Below are positions 34,776 through 45,745 of a DNA stretch of 64,000 bases, one piece after another (positions within the stretch are counted from its first letter, which is position 1; each line of letters starts with the position of its first letter). The DNA comes from Atherinomorus stipes (Eukaryota > Chordata > Actinopteri > Atheriniformes > Atherinidae), in the NCBI GenBank assembly GCA_023101725.1, contig JALJCO010007057.1, positions 1 to 64,000 of the forward strand. The letters are read 5' to 3'. The notes under the pieces were generated by a model, which worked only from the letters and a program-made list of their open reading frames with translations, had not been told where the DNA came from and did no database searches. The position numbers were made by a program, and so were the translations under genes.

Positions 34776-35641
34776 CGTGCTTAACCTGACAGCAGCTGAG
34801 ATGAGTTTCAGCTCTGGATGAAGCAGGTACGGATGAGGAGTGAATGATTATTTCCCTTCTTTGGACTGACAGTTGTCAACCTACCCACCCCCATTTGACT
34901 TGGAAATGCAGATTTTGCTGCCTGCTAAATGTGATAGTACAGTCGTATCATGACTGTTTCATGAACTGCAGTGACGTGTTTCCCTATGTTGTCATTTTAA
35001 TGTCTAGCTGCACAAAAAAGCAAAAGAAAAAAAATTGGAGATGATTTGCTGTAAGACTGGGATAGAAGCCTAACTTTTGCACAAGCACTAAAGAAAGCAA
35101 GTGGGCAAAAAACAGTTAATTATCAGTTCTCCCAGTCAGCACATCTAGTATAGAGTTCTTGCTTTAAATCTCCTTGCATAAAGGTCTGCTTAATCAAAGG
35201 TTCATTTGACACTTGTAGAAATAACTAAGCTCTGTTTTTAAAGATTTTGGAGAGACAAGAAATGATCACTTCAGTTTTGGCTGTCTGGTTGTGCTAATTG
35301 AAGTTTGCATGAGCTGCTAATTCAATTAAATCAACTCTGCTTTTTTTTTTTTTTTTTAACCCAGGTTTTGTTAACCCAGTACCAGTAAGAGGCAGAAATG
35401 AGTTATAGCATCGGTTGATCCCTTATTCCCACATGCTGTCAACTGCCCAGGTCACCTTCAAAGCAGAATACCCATCACAAATAGTTCTTTTTTCTCCCAG
35501 ATATCAAATCATACCTTTTAGCTTCAGCTCTGCTTGATTCAAGGTTTTCTGTCTCATTTAACTTTCAGTAATTTGAATAGAAATATTCACAAAGTGAGCA
35601 AAAAATTTAAACAAAACAAACAAACAGCCCCACATACAGTA
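34776..35641. other. Non-coding stretch, nothing recognised
   Basis: No gene or named repeat recognised; a T run lies at 35341-35357. Confidence 0.45.
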
Positions 35642-35649
35642 TGATAGAT

Positions 35650-36136
35650 CAGGGCTGTCCAATTTGGGGCCCAGGGGCTAAAGTTGGCCCGTAAGTTATT
35701 ATTTTTGGCCCGCTTCCCATTGTCTTTTTTTCCCTTTAAATTATGATTTTCCCAGCAATGTGAAAAGTTCTTTTGATAATTATTCATCGCTGCACTTCCC
35801 TTCCTGACCACAAATTAGCATTGCATTACATTGTGGGGGGTGGCACTGGTTCGTTTATCAGCACAGATCTGGAAGCCCATGATCAGAGAATATGTGAAAA
35901 GATGCTGTTCAAAATAAAACCTCATAAGTAATGTGAAAAAAAAAGATGAACACAATAAAGAACAGTGTTATTCCTTTTCCACATTACTTTTTATGGGGTT
36001 TTATTTTGAACAATTACGCTGTGAGCTAAGCATATTGAATTTTGTTCACTGCAACAAGAATTTTTAGTTTTGGCCCGTGTCCTTCTAGCCCGAGTCATTT
36101 TCAGCCCTCCAATGTAAAAAAAATTGGATACCTCTG
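35650..36136. mobile_element. hAT-type MITE with perfect 8-bp TSD
   Basis: Starts CAGGGCTGTCCAATTTGGGG and ends AATTGGATACCTCTG. An identical 8-bp duplication TGATAGAT flanks it (35642-35649 and 36137-36144). CAGGG-type ends and 8-bp duplications define hAT elements. The 487-bp body repeats GGCCCG words and encodes nothing recognisable. Confidence 0.85.
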
Positions 36137-36144
36137 TGATAGAT

Positions 36145-38048
36145 CATGTAGATGTCTTTTTATGACCCCTTATCATACTCCAGCAACTCTGGATCTTTTG
36201 TTAGTCCTTCATATCTGGGGCGCTTGCTCATCAGTCTTTTGTTTCATTGCTTTTATTACAATATTTCATGAAGCATATCAAGTAGAATTTTATTGTTTCC
36301 CAGGAGTGCATTGCAACAGTGACAACACAAGACTCAAAACACATGGGCAAGTAAATCCAATAACAGAGTATAATACTGTAGGAGTAAAAAAAGGAAAACA
36401 GAAGGACACATCCGAATGTAAAAAGATAAAATAATCACAAAGCAGTGCTCTTAAATGATCAACTCATATTCACTTTTGAGAATGGTGAAGCATAAGCTTT
36501 ACATTGCACAAAGTCCTCTGAAAGAGCATTTCAAACCATATGAATATTACTTATTTTTATGTTAGAATATTTTGAGAGCTCTGTCACAAGAGCTTTGCAA
36601 AAGAAAGGATATCAAATCTTCCTTTTATTCCACCTCATCCAGTTGGAATAGGAAAAGCTTCCCCCTCTCTCTGCCTGCAGCTCCTGTTAACTGCAAGTCT
36701 GTCAGCACCTTTATTCATGGATATTTGCACAGCACAACAATGATGCTCTTATTGACTGAAAAGTTACAGCACAAACACAGAATGAGAGCATTAAACCTCA
36801 CCGATAAAAGATTAAAGAAGCAACTATCTTGTTTTTGTTTGATGCCATCCTGCCAGGGACTGTCTTCCAACAACGCGAGCATCTCTGGTGCTTTATTTAT
36901 CTGGCCATGTGTGCTCTGAATTCTAGATTAATCTGGCCCAATTATTCCAGATCAGGTCGAGAGCTTGTAATTGAAATGCCATTTGATTTGCAGCATGTCA
37001 GTCAATTTAAAATAAATATAAAGCACAATAAATGTTTGTGATAATGGAAACAATCATAAATACAGAGTAATCCCCCAAAAGCACATTTGTATAACACATT
37101 TTAACCCGACAGTTGGTGAACTCATGAAAAATATCCCCTTTTTGTGAATGAAGGGCCTGGTTTGAAGATGCTCTGCAAATCTGAATAATTCATGTCCAGT
37201 TTAATCAACTGCAGCTGTGAGAAGTGCTGCAGTTTTGAGAATTGCTGTGCACCTTCAGTGAGACCAAGAATGAGCAAAGTGAGCGCAGATTTGCTGTATG
37301 GAGACATATATCAAATGAATTGCTCTCAGTCGTGAGAAGAATTCCTCAAGGATGGATTTTATCTAATGGATTTTATGCCTCCAAAAACAAAAGGAAATTG
37401 ACTAGCTCTCATTCTGTTCCATTCTTCACAATTCCATCAGGTGTCATTTCCCCAAAACAATGCATGAAATGATTATAATGCAATTGTTTGAGAAAAAAAA
37501 AGTATATAGAACCCCCCTCCCCCCATTTTCTCACCTTTTTCCACAAACTCACACTTATATACATATGTATACATAATTTTCTCTCATTATTTTCAAGAAA
37601 AATCAAATACTTCCACACATTTGCTTAGCTGTTTCATTATTTGTATCATTTCAGCTTTCACGTTTGTATACAATAGCAATAAAGAACAAACACGAACACG
37701 GCAACTGACTCATGAGAATTTCCTTTTTTGTATATTGTCTCTGAGAGCTTCTGATATGTACAGCACAGATTACCAGAGCTGCGATGACTGTCAGACAAAA
37801 AGCAATGAAACACAGAGCCACTGTGAAAACGAAACGATTTGCAGCAGAGCGACTTCAGAATGCAGTGAAACTGGGGCAAATCCCACATTACTGCCCACCA
37901 CCATAACGTTTCGGCCAGCTGGAAATGTGATTTTCTCTTTTGGCAAGGCAGAGATGAAACTATTCCGATAGCCAGCAGCCCCGGATCAATACAGTCAGCA
38001 TTCTTAGTGAGTTCATTATTTTCTCCTTCAATTCCTTCATCTTCCCAG
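36145..38048. other. Non-coding stretch downstream of the receptor gene
   Basis: AT-rich, with a C run near 37511-37524. It should contain the 3' UTR of the receptor gene immediately left of 38049; I could not place a polyadenylation signal with confidence. Confidence 0.45.
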
Positions 38049-39248
38049 TCAGACATCCATTTGGACCAGCACCAGAACGGGCGGTGCTTCAGCCACTTTG
38101 CTCTTCCGGCGCAACAGGTGAGTCAAGCTCCTGAAGGATGGGGTGGTATGGATAAGAAGCTCCTTGAGGCCTGCCCGAAACTCCCGGCGAATCAGGCAGT
38201 AGAGCACAGGGTTGAGGCAGCTGTTGGTGTGTGCCAGGCACACAGTTAACGGAAAGGCATAGGCCTGCACATTGTAAAAAGCTTTGCTGAATGGAACAAG
38301 GTCAAACTTTATGAGCACCCCCCAGAGTGTCAGCGCCTGATTTGGAAGCCAACACAGAAAGAAGGACAGAACCACAATGACAATAGATTTAGTCACTTTG
38401 GAGCGGCGGCTTTGACGGCCTTGCTTTACTTCCGGGCCTGCTGCGCCTGTGATGCGCCTGCTGAGGACGACGCGCAGAAGAAGTAGATAGCAGACAGTGA
38501 TTATGATCAGGGGAATCAGAAAACCCAGCAGGACTTTTTGAAGCTGGTATAAACCCAAAAGAAGCTGTGGATCCCAGCTGCCTGAGTCTGGAAAGCGCAC
38601 CAGGCAAAGTTCCTCGTCTGACACCTCAGCACTGGTGGAGTAGATGGCGTGAGGTAAGGTTGCCAGCAGGGAGACGGCCCAGATGCCAAGACTGGTCCAC
38701 TTGGCCCTGGTGGCTGCTGCCCTCCGACTGTGCATCTTCAGGGCGGACGAAATAGAGTAGTAACGCGCTACACTCATAGCTGTGAGGAAGAATACGCTGG
38801 CATACATATTCATGGTGGTGACAGAGCTGATGATTTTGCACATCACACGTCCAAACGGCCAGCGGAAGTCCAGGGCCGTGTCAACTGCCCAGAAAGGTAA
38901 AGTCAGAACAAACTGCAGATCTGTGATAGCCAGTCCCATCACAAAGCAGTTGATAGATGACTGCTTCTGCCTGTGACGCGAGTGCAGCAGGTAGAGAGCC
39001 AGTGAGTTTCCTACCAACCCCAGTGCACAGACTATAGAGTACACACACGCTATCATCACACGCACCACTAAGGAGCTGTCTCCTTGAAATTCCATGATAG
39101 ATTCCCTTGTGAGGAGCTGCAGCCAGCAGTGCAGTGACAGGTTGCTGGTGGAACCCACGTTGCTGTTTCCAATGTTGTCCTCTTGTAGTATTTGTTGCTC
39201 ACATGGCTCTGGAGCCAGTGTTTGAACTTCAGTCTCATTCAGCTGCAT
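38049..39248 (-). CDS. rxfp3: Relaxin-family peptide receptor 3-like GPCR (intronless)
   Basis: A single-exon frame of 399 residues encoding a rhodopsin-class receptor for relaxin-3/INSL5-type peptides at the plasma membrane. The RXFP3/RXFP4 family couples to Gi. Visible marks are N-glycosylation sequons at N4 and N36 in the extracellular tail, GLVGNSLALY in TM1 (N81), LAITD in TM2 (D110), Cys137 and Cys215 for the usual disulfide, SVARYYS in place of DRY at the end of TM3, CWLPNQ in TM6 (299-304) and NPVLY in TM7 (346-350). EELCLVRFPD in the second extracellular loop and LYQLQKVLLGF are typical of RXFP3. Human RXFP3 has 469 residues and RXFP4 374, so this length is in range. The start is the first ATG of the frame and gives a normal tail. 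Teleosts have several rxfp3 paralogues (rxfp3.1 to 3.3), and I cannot say which one this is. The frame is intact. Confidence 0.93.
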   Translation of the reverse strand: MQLNETEVQTLAPEPCEQQILQEDNIGNSNVGSTSNLSLHCWLQLLTRESIMEFQGDSSLVVRVMIACVYSIVCALGLVGNSLALYLLHSRHRQKQSSINCFVMGLAITDLQFVLTLPFWAVDTALDFRWPFGRVMCKIISSVTTMNMYASVFFLTAMSVARYYSISSALKMHSRRAAATRAKWTSLGIWAVSLLATLPHAIYSTSAEVSDEELCLVRFPDSGSWDPQLLLGLYQLQKVLLGFLIPLIIITVCYLLLLRVVLSRRITGAAGPEVKQGRQSRRSKVTKSIVIVVLSFFLCWLPNQALTLWGVLIKFDLVPFSKAFYNVQAYAFPLTVCLAHTNSCLNPVLYCLIRREFRAGLKELLIHTTPSFRSLTHLLRRKSKVAEAPPVLVLVQMDV

Positions 39249-39461
39249 GATGGACGCTTCCTCTCACATATCACCTTAAAGTGCAAAGTCAGAAAGCTGC
39301 TGTGTGTTCCAAAACACACAAGAAAAAGTTAGTCTTGATATCATTACCAGCATTCCCATCGTCTGTGTCAGCTTGTCTCCTACTGCGACATGGATGCCAT
39401 CCTTTGATTATCCTCCTCTCATTTCTCCTCGCATCTACTCTCTTTCAGCGCGCTACACCCC

Positions 39462-39469
39462 GTTTATAG
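39462..39469 (-). promoter_or_regulatory. Putative TATA box of the rxfp3-like gene
   Basis: CTATAAAC on the minus strand, about 215 bp upstream of the receptor ATG. A CCAAT sequence (minus strand of 39527-39531) lies about 60 bp further upstream, the usual spacing. A TGACGT-type CRE half site lies near 39633-39638. This is a prediction from motifs only. Confidence 0.45.
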
Positions 39470-39539
39470 CTTTCCGCGTGAACGCGCAAAGCTCAGTCGC
39501 GTTGTTCTCACCTCAGCAGCCCGGTGATTGGAAGAGAGG

Positions 39540-40225
39540 AAATCCACGCTCCGCAAGCATCCACACCAAAATCTGAATGGATGTGAGGGAAGAAGCTTGA
39601 TCACGCTCGTGCTGACTATCACGGAGCGTTTGGTGACGTGAAGACAGAGGCGCGCATGAAATATTCAAATGAGGATTTGCTGAATTCCGACAGACAGGAT
39701 GCTTTCACATCTTGAAGAATTATCTCTTCAGTGATGGACATCTGTCGCGCGGAGATACGAAACACTAAATTGTTAATGTAGGCTACCCGTTTGTTCAGTT
39801 GGAGCTCGTTAAATCAAATTAAATCAAATAAGAAGTCACTATCTTAGAAAAAAGAATCGTTTTGGGAAGGGAAGTCTAAATATTTCTCCAAAAATTCACA
39901 ATACAAGTCATTATTGTGTCTTTAAAAAGTTTTTTTTTAAAGATCATAATAAGAAATAATTGCTCATTCACATATTTTGCTTAATATGTGTTCATCTGAC
40001 TAATTAAGTCCTGTGGGCTATAGAACTATTTATAGACGATACTTTCAATGAATATGAATGATACGCTGAGCAGGGCATGGACCGCGCCATGAGATGTGTT
40101 TATTCATAGTAAACTATTTACAGATGCTTGAATGTAAATGTAATCCGCGAGGAAAATTATTGAAAAAACAACACACAGTCAACTTTTAGGAACCTCCAAT
40201 GAATAAATACACTGTAAATTCTAAT
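39540..40225. other. Upstream region of the receptor gene
   Basis: No further gene recognised. It contains a CpG-richer part up to about 39760, then AT-rich DNA. Confidence 0.45.
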
Positions 40226-40870
40226 AAGTTGGCTTTAATTAAAAAAAAATGAAAAATAAATGAAAAAAAAAAAAAAAAAAAAAGGGAAAGGGGGGGAATA
40301 GGAAAAAAAAAAAAAAAGGGAAAAGGTTGTAGAAAATTTAAAAAAAAAAAAAATAAAATTAAAAAGGGGGGGGAAGAATGGTGGGAAAAAAATATTAAAA
40401 AAATAAAAAAAAGAAAATAAGAAGAAATTTAATATAATATTAAAAATTTTAATTATTATGAATATGATTAATATAATTAAATTAAAAAAAGAAAAAGAAA
40501 AAAATAGAATTATTAATAATAAACAGGAAGAAAAATTAAGGTAAGAGAGATATAAATACAGATATTGTCACATCAGATGTGGCGGAGAGTAGGTGGTAGA
40601 GGAAGGAAGGAATAAAAAAGAAAAAAAAAAAAAGGAGGGAAGGGAGGAAATTAAATAATAAAAAAAATAATAAATTTATAATTATAAATTGATATAAAAA
40701 AAAAGTAAAAAAAGAAAGGAATATGGAAATCTGATCCTTCATTATATCTATTAATTAATTTTAATAAATAATAAATAAAAAAAAATTATATAACATATAT
40801 TCCAAAAATTTAAAAAAAATATATAAAAAAAAAAAAAAAAAAAAATAAAAAGATAATAAAAAAATAAAAA
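40226..40870. repeat. A-rich, almost pyrimidine-free low-complexity tract
   Basis: About 640 bp dominated by A runs broken by G runs (for example GGGGGGG at 40291 and 40365) and AT words, with very little C until 40560. No repeat unit is constant. It may be a degenerate poly-A/purine tract or an error-laden stretch of the assembly. The translated minus frame (poly-Phe/Leu) is an artefact. Confidence 0.75.
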
Positions 40871-43800
40871 ACAAATAGCATTGCATTTGATAATCAAATT
40901 GATTCAATGAATGAATCAATGAATGAATGAAGTTAAAATCCCTCTTGGAATTGTGTCTGATCTGTTTAGCTGGCTGGAAAATTAACTCATGGAAATAAAT
41001 TAATCAAATGAGATTAAGCATTTAACCAAACTTAATAACTACTTATGTTCTATGCCCAGTCCACAGATTCCTGACAGTCTAGTAAAGACAAATTTCTGGT
41101 TTGAAAAGGAGCAGCCTTCTGTAAAGTTAATGATTCCATCTGTTGTTTTGTGTTTATTTAGTTTATATCCATTTGCCACCTCAGTCACACAATCTGCTAA
41201 TCATCTGTAATCAAAATGGACTTCTCCTCAGCCCATGCTATCTGGCTTCAAGTGGGGAATGTGCAGCGCCTTCTGTTATCATTTCTCCCAACAATGAACT
41301 TCTGGTCGATTTAGGGGCTATAATCATGCAAGATTCAAAAAGTACTACAATAACCATGTTCTGCTGTAGTAGCCACTTCCTCCATCATTTCTGCAAAAGT
41401 AATCCCTAGCCTAACATTTCTAAACAAATTACAAAGACACAAACCCACAATCTGCTACTTTTAATCCATTGCGACCCACTTCCTGTCATCTTAGCAGTTC
41501 TTAAACCTCTAAATGTGCAGGAAGCAACAGTATGCCTGCTTTAATGTTATGAGCATTCACATTTTTGATGATGAATAAGTGCACACACTTAGAAACCTGC
41601 TACACCGCGAGTCATCTCTGAAGCACCCTTCACAATAACAGGAGTGTTGATGGAACAATTGGTAATTGCTGTTTCAGCTGCAAACTTACCTGATATGCAT
41701 ATTTTTACTTATAACTCTATTCACTGCCATGCAAAGCTCACTGCCAATCTTTGTGGGAAAAATGAAAATGGAATAATTTGGCAATTCGGAATGAGCCATT
41801 TAACCCCCCACCCACCCACGACCTACCTGTGATTATGCTTGTGGCTCTACTCAATCATGTCCAACTACAATGTCATAAACTCTGCAAAGGGCACAAGAGG
41901 TGATTCAGAATGTGACTTTGGGCCAAGTTGCCTCTAAAAGCATCACTGAGTAGTACTGATGGTAGAAGACTGAATGTTCTTATGAATTAAACCTGCTCTG
42001 ACTCTCAGCTACTATGAGTGGATGCATGTTCAAGGACCTTTAGTATCACTATACAACACGCACGGTAGCCCTGTGTGTTGTTTTGCAACTCATTTCACTG
42101 AAGAAATCCGATGAAAGTTAATCAGTCTTTCACAGTATAAAGCTGATGCCATGAGACCGTCTAATTTAAACTAAAGCCATGATGTTTTCTCTAATCGAAT
42201 AGTTTTGGAGATTCTACACCTTATTGCCCCACCATTCACCAAATTCCTTCTTGAGGCTTTTAGTGTGTTTTGTTTTTATTCTGTGTTGTCAATTTTCTGT
42301 TTGTATAAAGCAGGATATAGACTAAACCTCTTTCAAAGGATAATTGAGCAAACAGAGCAACTGAGGTGGTCATATTTTGCATTCGGAGCAGTAGTGAGAG
42401 AGTTAAAACATCATGATGCAATGATGAAGCCATGTGTGAAAACACTGATGTCACTGTGCAGCTCTATGAGATAAGAAGATGAGATCATCTGTGGAGGTAG
42501 TCAGAGACATCAATCAAAATCTTTGACATGCCGGTAGTTTCGTTAGGATCTGTTGTTGAGGTAGGATGGCGGCAGCTTCATGTAGAAATGACCATAGAAA
42601 ATCAAAGCTTGTAGTTCCTTGTGTTGTTTTTGCCACTTTAAAGGAAGTGAGTATGAGGTTAGAGTACAGGTTAGATGGCTCCATCAATCTCCGGATTGAT
42701 TCAGCAAATTTGAACGCAGTAAGTAAGCAAACATTGCGCAAGCCAGTGCCTAAATGCCACAACTACTTCTTTATTACTGATGACACATATCGTACTGCAT
42801 CCATGGCTCTTACCGATCTCCTGGGGATATCTTATCTATGTTCAGTCACCTATGTGACAGAATCATTAAGAAAAAGAAAGAAGGATTAGATGTGATGACA
42901 TGGATATGTTTTAGATCAATGTGCTTGAGGTTCTTTCTGTTTGAATGAATGAACTGTTTACTATTTTCTCCTGCGGGGCAATAGATTGTACTCACTGAAC
43001 ACTGATGGAATATAAATCACTTGTTGGAGAATGTCAGTTTGTACAGCTGGTTGTCTGCAAACACTCAGGATAACCTTGTGAATGATTGGTATTCAAGGGC
43101 AGAACGAGAAAAGTTTCTGTGTCATCTGCTAGGCTAATATTTGGTGTAGGTTCTGCTCTGAAGTATGCGAGTTGGTGGTCAAACAGCAACTTTACTGCAA
43201 AAGCGATTTATTAATTTATTCTCAACTTACACCCTAAGTTCTCCCCAAGGTTTGTTCTCTTTCATTCAGAATACATAAAGGCACATTTGCCTGCATTTCT
43301 TCCTCAAAACGTCATGCTACTCAACAGTACCACCTGTTAATGATGCTGTAAAGCTTCTACTCTGGTTTCAGATTTTTTTTTTCAGGGTATGCTTTATTAA
43401 AATTTAGTTTTCTCTGCAAGTGTTTTGCAAAGCATCCACAAACAATTGCACTGAGGATCACAATTTACATATAAAAACAAATGTCTGTGAATAAACCAGT
43501 GAATTGAATTCAGTTTAGTATGCTTAACACAGTTAGTTCTTTTACGTGGGCATGTATGCATCCAGGTCATTCACTGTTTTGTGTTTTTAGTATTTAAACA
43601 AGTGATGAATGTAAAGTGCAACAGACACAATTATTGAGTTTAAAAAAAATCAGTTCAGTATCAGCGCTAAGTGAAGCTCTGGTGTGAAATACCGCCCGCT
43701 TATTAAGACTACTCTTTGTTTGCACAGTGTGTGCTTGTGTGTATATCTGTGTTGACTCATCTGCACCAGAGACCACCACATTTCCATCTAAATGTACTTT

Positions 43801-43924
43801 TATCTGGATGAATGAACTGAGGGGTAGTTTGTTTGCTTGTGATGGTTCACTTGCCCACAAGAAATCTGAAATGCGAATGATCTATAACAGTTCATCTCAT
43901 TGTGTGCAATAAAGGTAAATGATC
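40871..43924. other. Non-coding stretch, no gene recognised
   Basis: Starts with GAATGAAT/GATTCAAT simple repeats (40905-40930). A 107-codon open frame at 42566-42889 (plus) has no recognised motif. Nothing else could be supported. Confidence 0.5.
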
Positions 43925-44190
43925 CACATTTATAGCATCTTTTATCATCACCTTGGCTCTACAAAATGCTTCACAATCTGTTTGTCGTTCACTCGACACT
44001 CATACAGGGCTTCTCGTTATATTTTCATAGTTTTTTTTCTTCACACTGATGAGCCTATCGAGTAAAACGGGATTCAGTGTCTATCTCAAAGACACATCCG
44101 TACACCGAGGAGCAACAGATCAGATGAATAGTTTTCCAACTGGAAAACAGCCAATCTAATACCCGAGCCACAGCCACCACAGAGGCAGGG
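43925..44190 (-). repeat. Degenerate SINE/LINE tail, antisense
   Basis: TACAAAATGCTTCACAATCT, TCATACAGGGCTTCTCGTTA and later TCAAAGACACATCCGTACAC with CCGAGCCACAGCC follow the order of an antisense fish retroelement tail joined to its tRNA-like part. It is much mutated. Confidence 0.4.
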
Positions 44191-45569
44191 CTGATCTTGA
44201 TGTGGAATAAGAAATTAAAGACTAAATTTAAGAATCAAAAGAGCAAAACTATCCCTCCATGTATGATAAGCATATCCATATTTATGAACACTTCTTACTG
44301 CCAAAATGTTACGTATTTAAGTCAAGGGATGCAGCAGATAAACACTGCATCTAAACTGCAAGCATCATGCTGAGGTGACTGGATCCAAAGCTGATTAAAA
44401 ATGCTTCCTCCTCACTGAGTTGACTGCCTTCCCAACATTTGGTAGTACTAACCCAGCTTGCAGTTCTGACACAGTGATCAGAGGCAGCAGAAATTGTAGT
44501 GACATCTAGACACTGACAGAGCACCCGTTCCTTCAGCTCACTTAGATTTCAGCATCCAGGCTAATATGAGCTTTAACAACTTTTTTTTTTTTTTTCAAGG
44601 TTACGATCTAAGTCTTGTTAAACGATCAGGGCAAATCTATCTTTTCCTATTACATACTGTATGTCTTTAACATACAACTTTAACAACAGCTCAGTGCAAA
44701 AAGCTCTTCCTGATGATGTTTCTGGCAAAATCACTGAACTTTGATGTAATTCATTTGGAGAGCACATGCTTGTTTTATGATTAGATGCGATTCTTGGTCT
44801 GTCAAGGTAAAGATTAAAGCCTGTCTGGCTCCAGACTGCTGCTCCCACTGTTTACAAAATGGAACCACAATCATTCTGACACAAACACAGCAAAACAACA
44901 TGATGGACAAGTTGCACAAATTGTCTCCAGTGGCCTGAAACAAGCTGAGAAACAGATGTAACAATGTACACAAATACAATGATAAGCTGTTAGCCTGCAG
45001 AGATTTTCTGTGGCAACAAAGTGAATCTTTACAGACGCCGATGATGTGCAGAAAAATGACGAAAGATTGTAGTGCCACTTGCTTTGACTGTTTATCATAT
45101 AATGATTTTGTCTTTTCTGTTAAAGTGTCAGTGTGTTATGGACTTTGGATGGTCCAAAAGCAGATTCAGCCACTTTAAACAGACTTAATCTGAATACCAG
45201 CCATCTATAATGGCTGATTTGTTGTGGAACCTGTGGCTCAGTTGATTCTGTTATTTAGTTAACGTTGATTAAATTCCAGCTAATCAGTCTGTGCAAAGAT
45301 ATTAACTTAATAAAAACAAGCCAAAGACTGAAACTTTTCCTGATTACTGTGTGGCAATCATGTTTAAGATGGGCTACGTAATAACTCATGCATAGTTAGT
45401 CTCAAGTTGCTGAGTGATTTGCCCAAACCTTATATTTGTGTATGTCATGAAGTAGAGGAACCTTTTTAATTAAACTTCACTAAAAGTCCACACCAAGGCA
45501 ATCTAGGGTCATTTCATTCTGATCATCCTTTCTATAAAGGGATGAATTCCCTCCTATAGGAATAACGTG
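44191..45569. other. Non-coding stretch, nothing recognised
   Basis: AT-rich, with a T run at 44581-44595. No gene recognised. Confidence 0.45.
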
Positions 45570-45745
45570 GCCTCACAATGTTAGAATCCATCTGTAAGCA
45601 CAGCCTTTTAAAAAAAAAGTGATTTTCTTTTTCTTTTTATGCTTCTTCTCTTCTGCACCCAGTTGTCATGCCTTTAATGTTTTATGTAAAACACTTTGAA
45701 TTGTTGTACACATGAAATGTGTTATACAAATAAACTTGCCTTGCC
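45570..45745 (+). repeat. LINE/SINE 3' tail, plus strand
   Basis: TTTTATGTAAAACACTTTGA, then GAAATGTGTTATACAAATAA and ACTTGCCTTGCC form the usual end of a fish retroelement ('aaagcgctatacaaataaa' type) with a short TTGCC tail. The body upstream is not identifiable. Confidence 0.55.

Noticed and set aside
36042..36434. 130-codon open frame
   Set aside because: Starts inside the hAT MITE and continues into unrelated flanking DNA; no motif.
38567..38976. Plus-strand open frames opposite the receptor gene
   Set aside because: Shadows of the rxfp3-like coding sequence.
42566..42889. 107-codon open frame starting MAAASC
   Set aside because: No known motif, no convincing splice or promoter context; likely chance.
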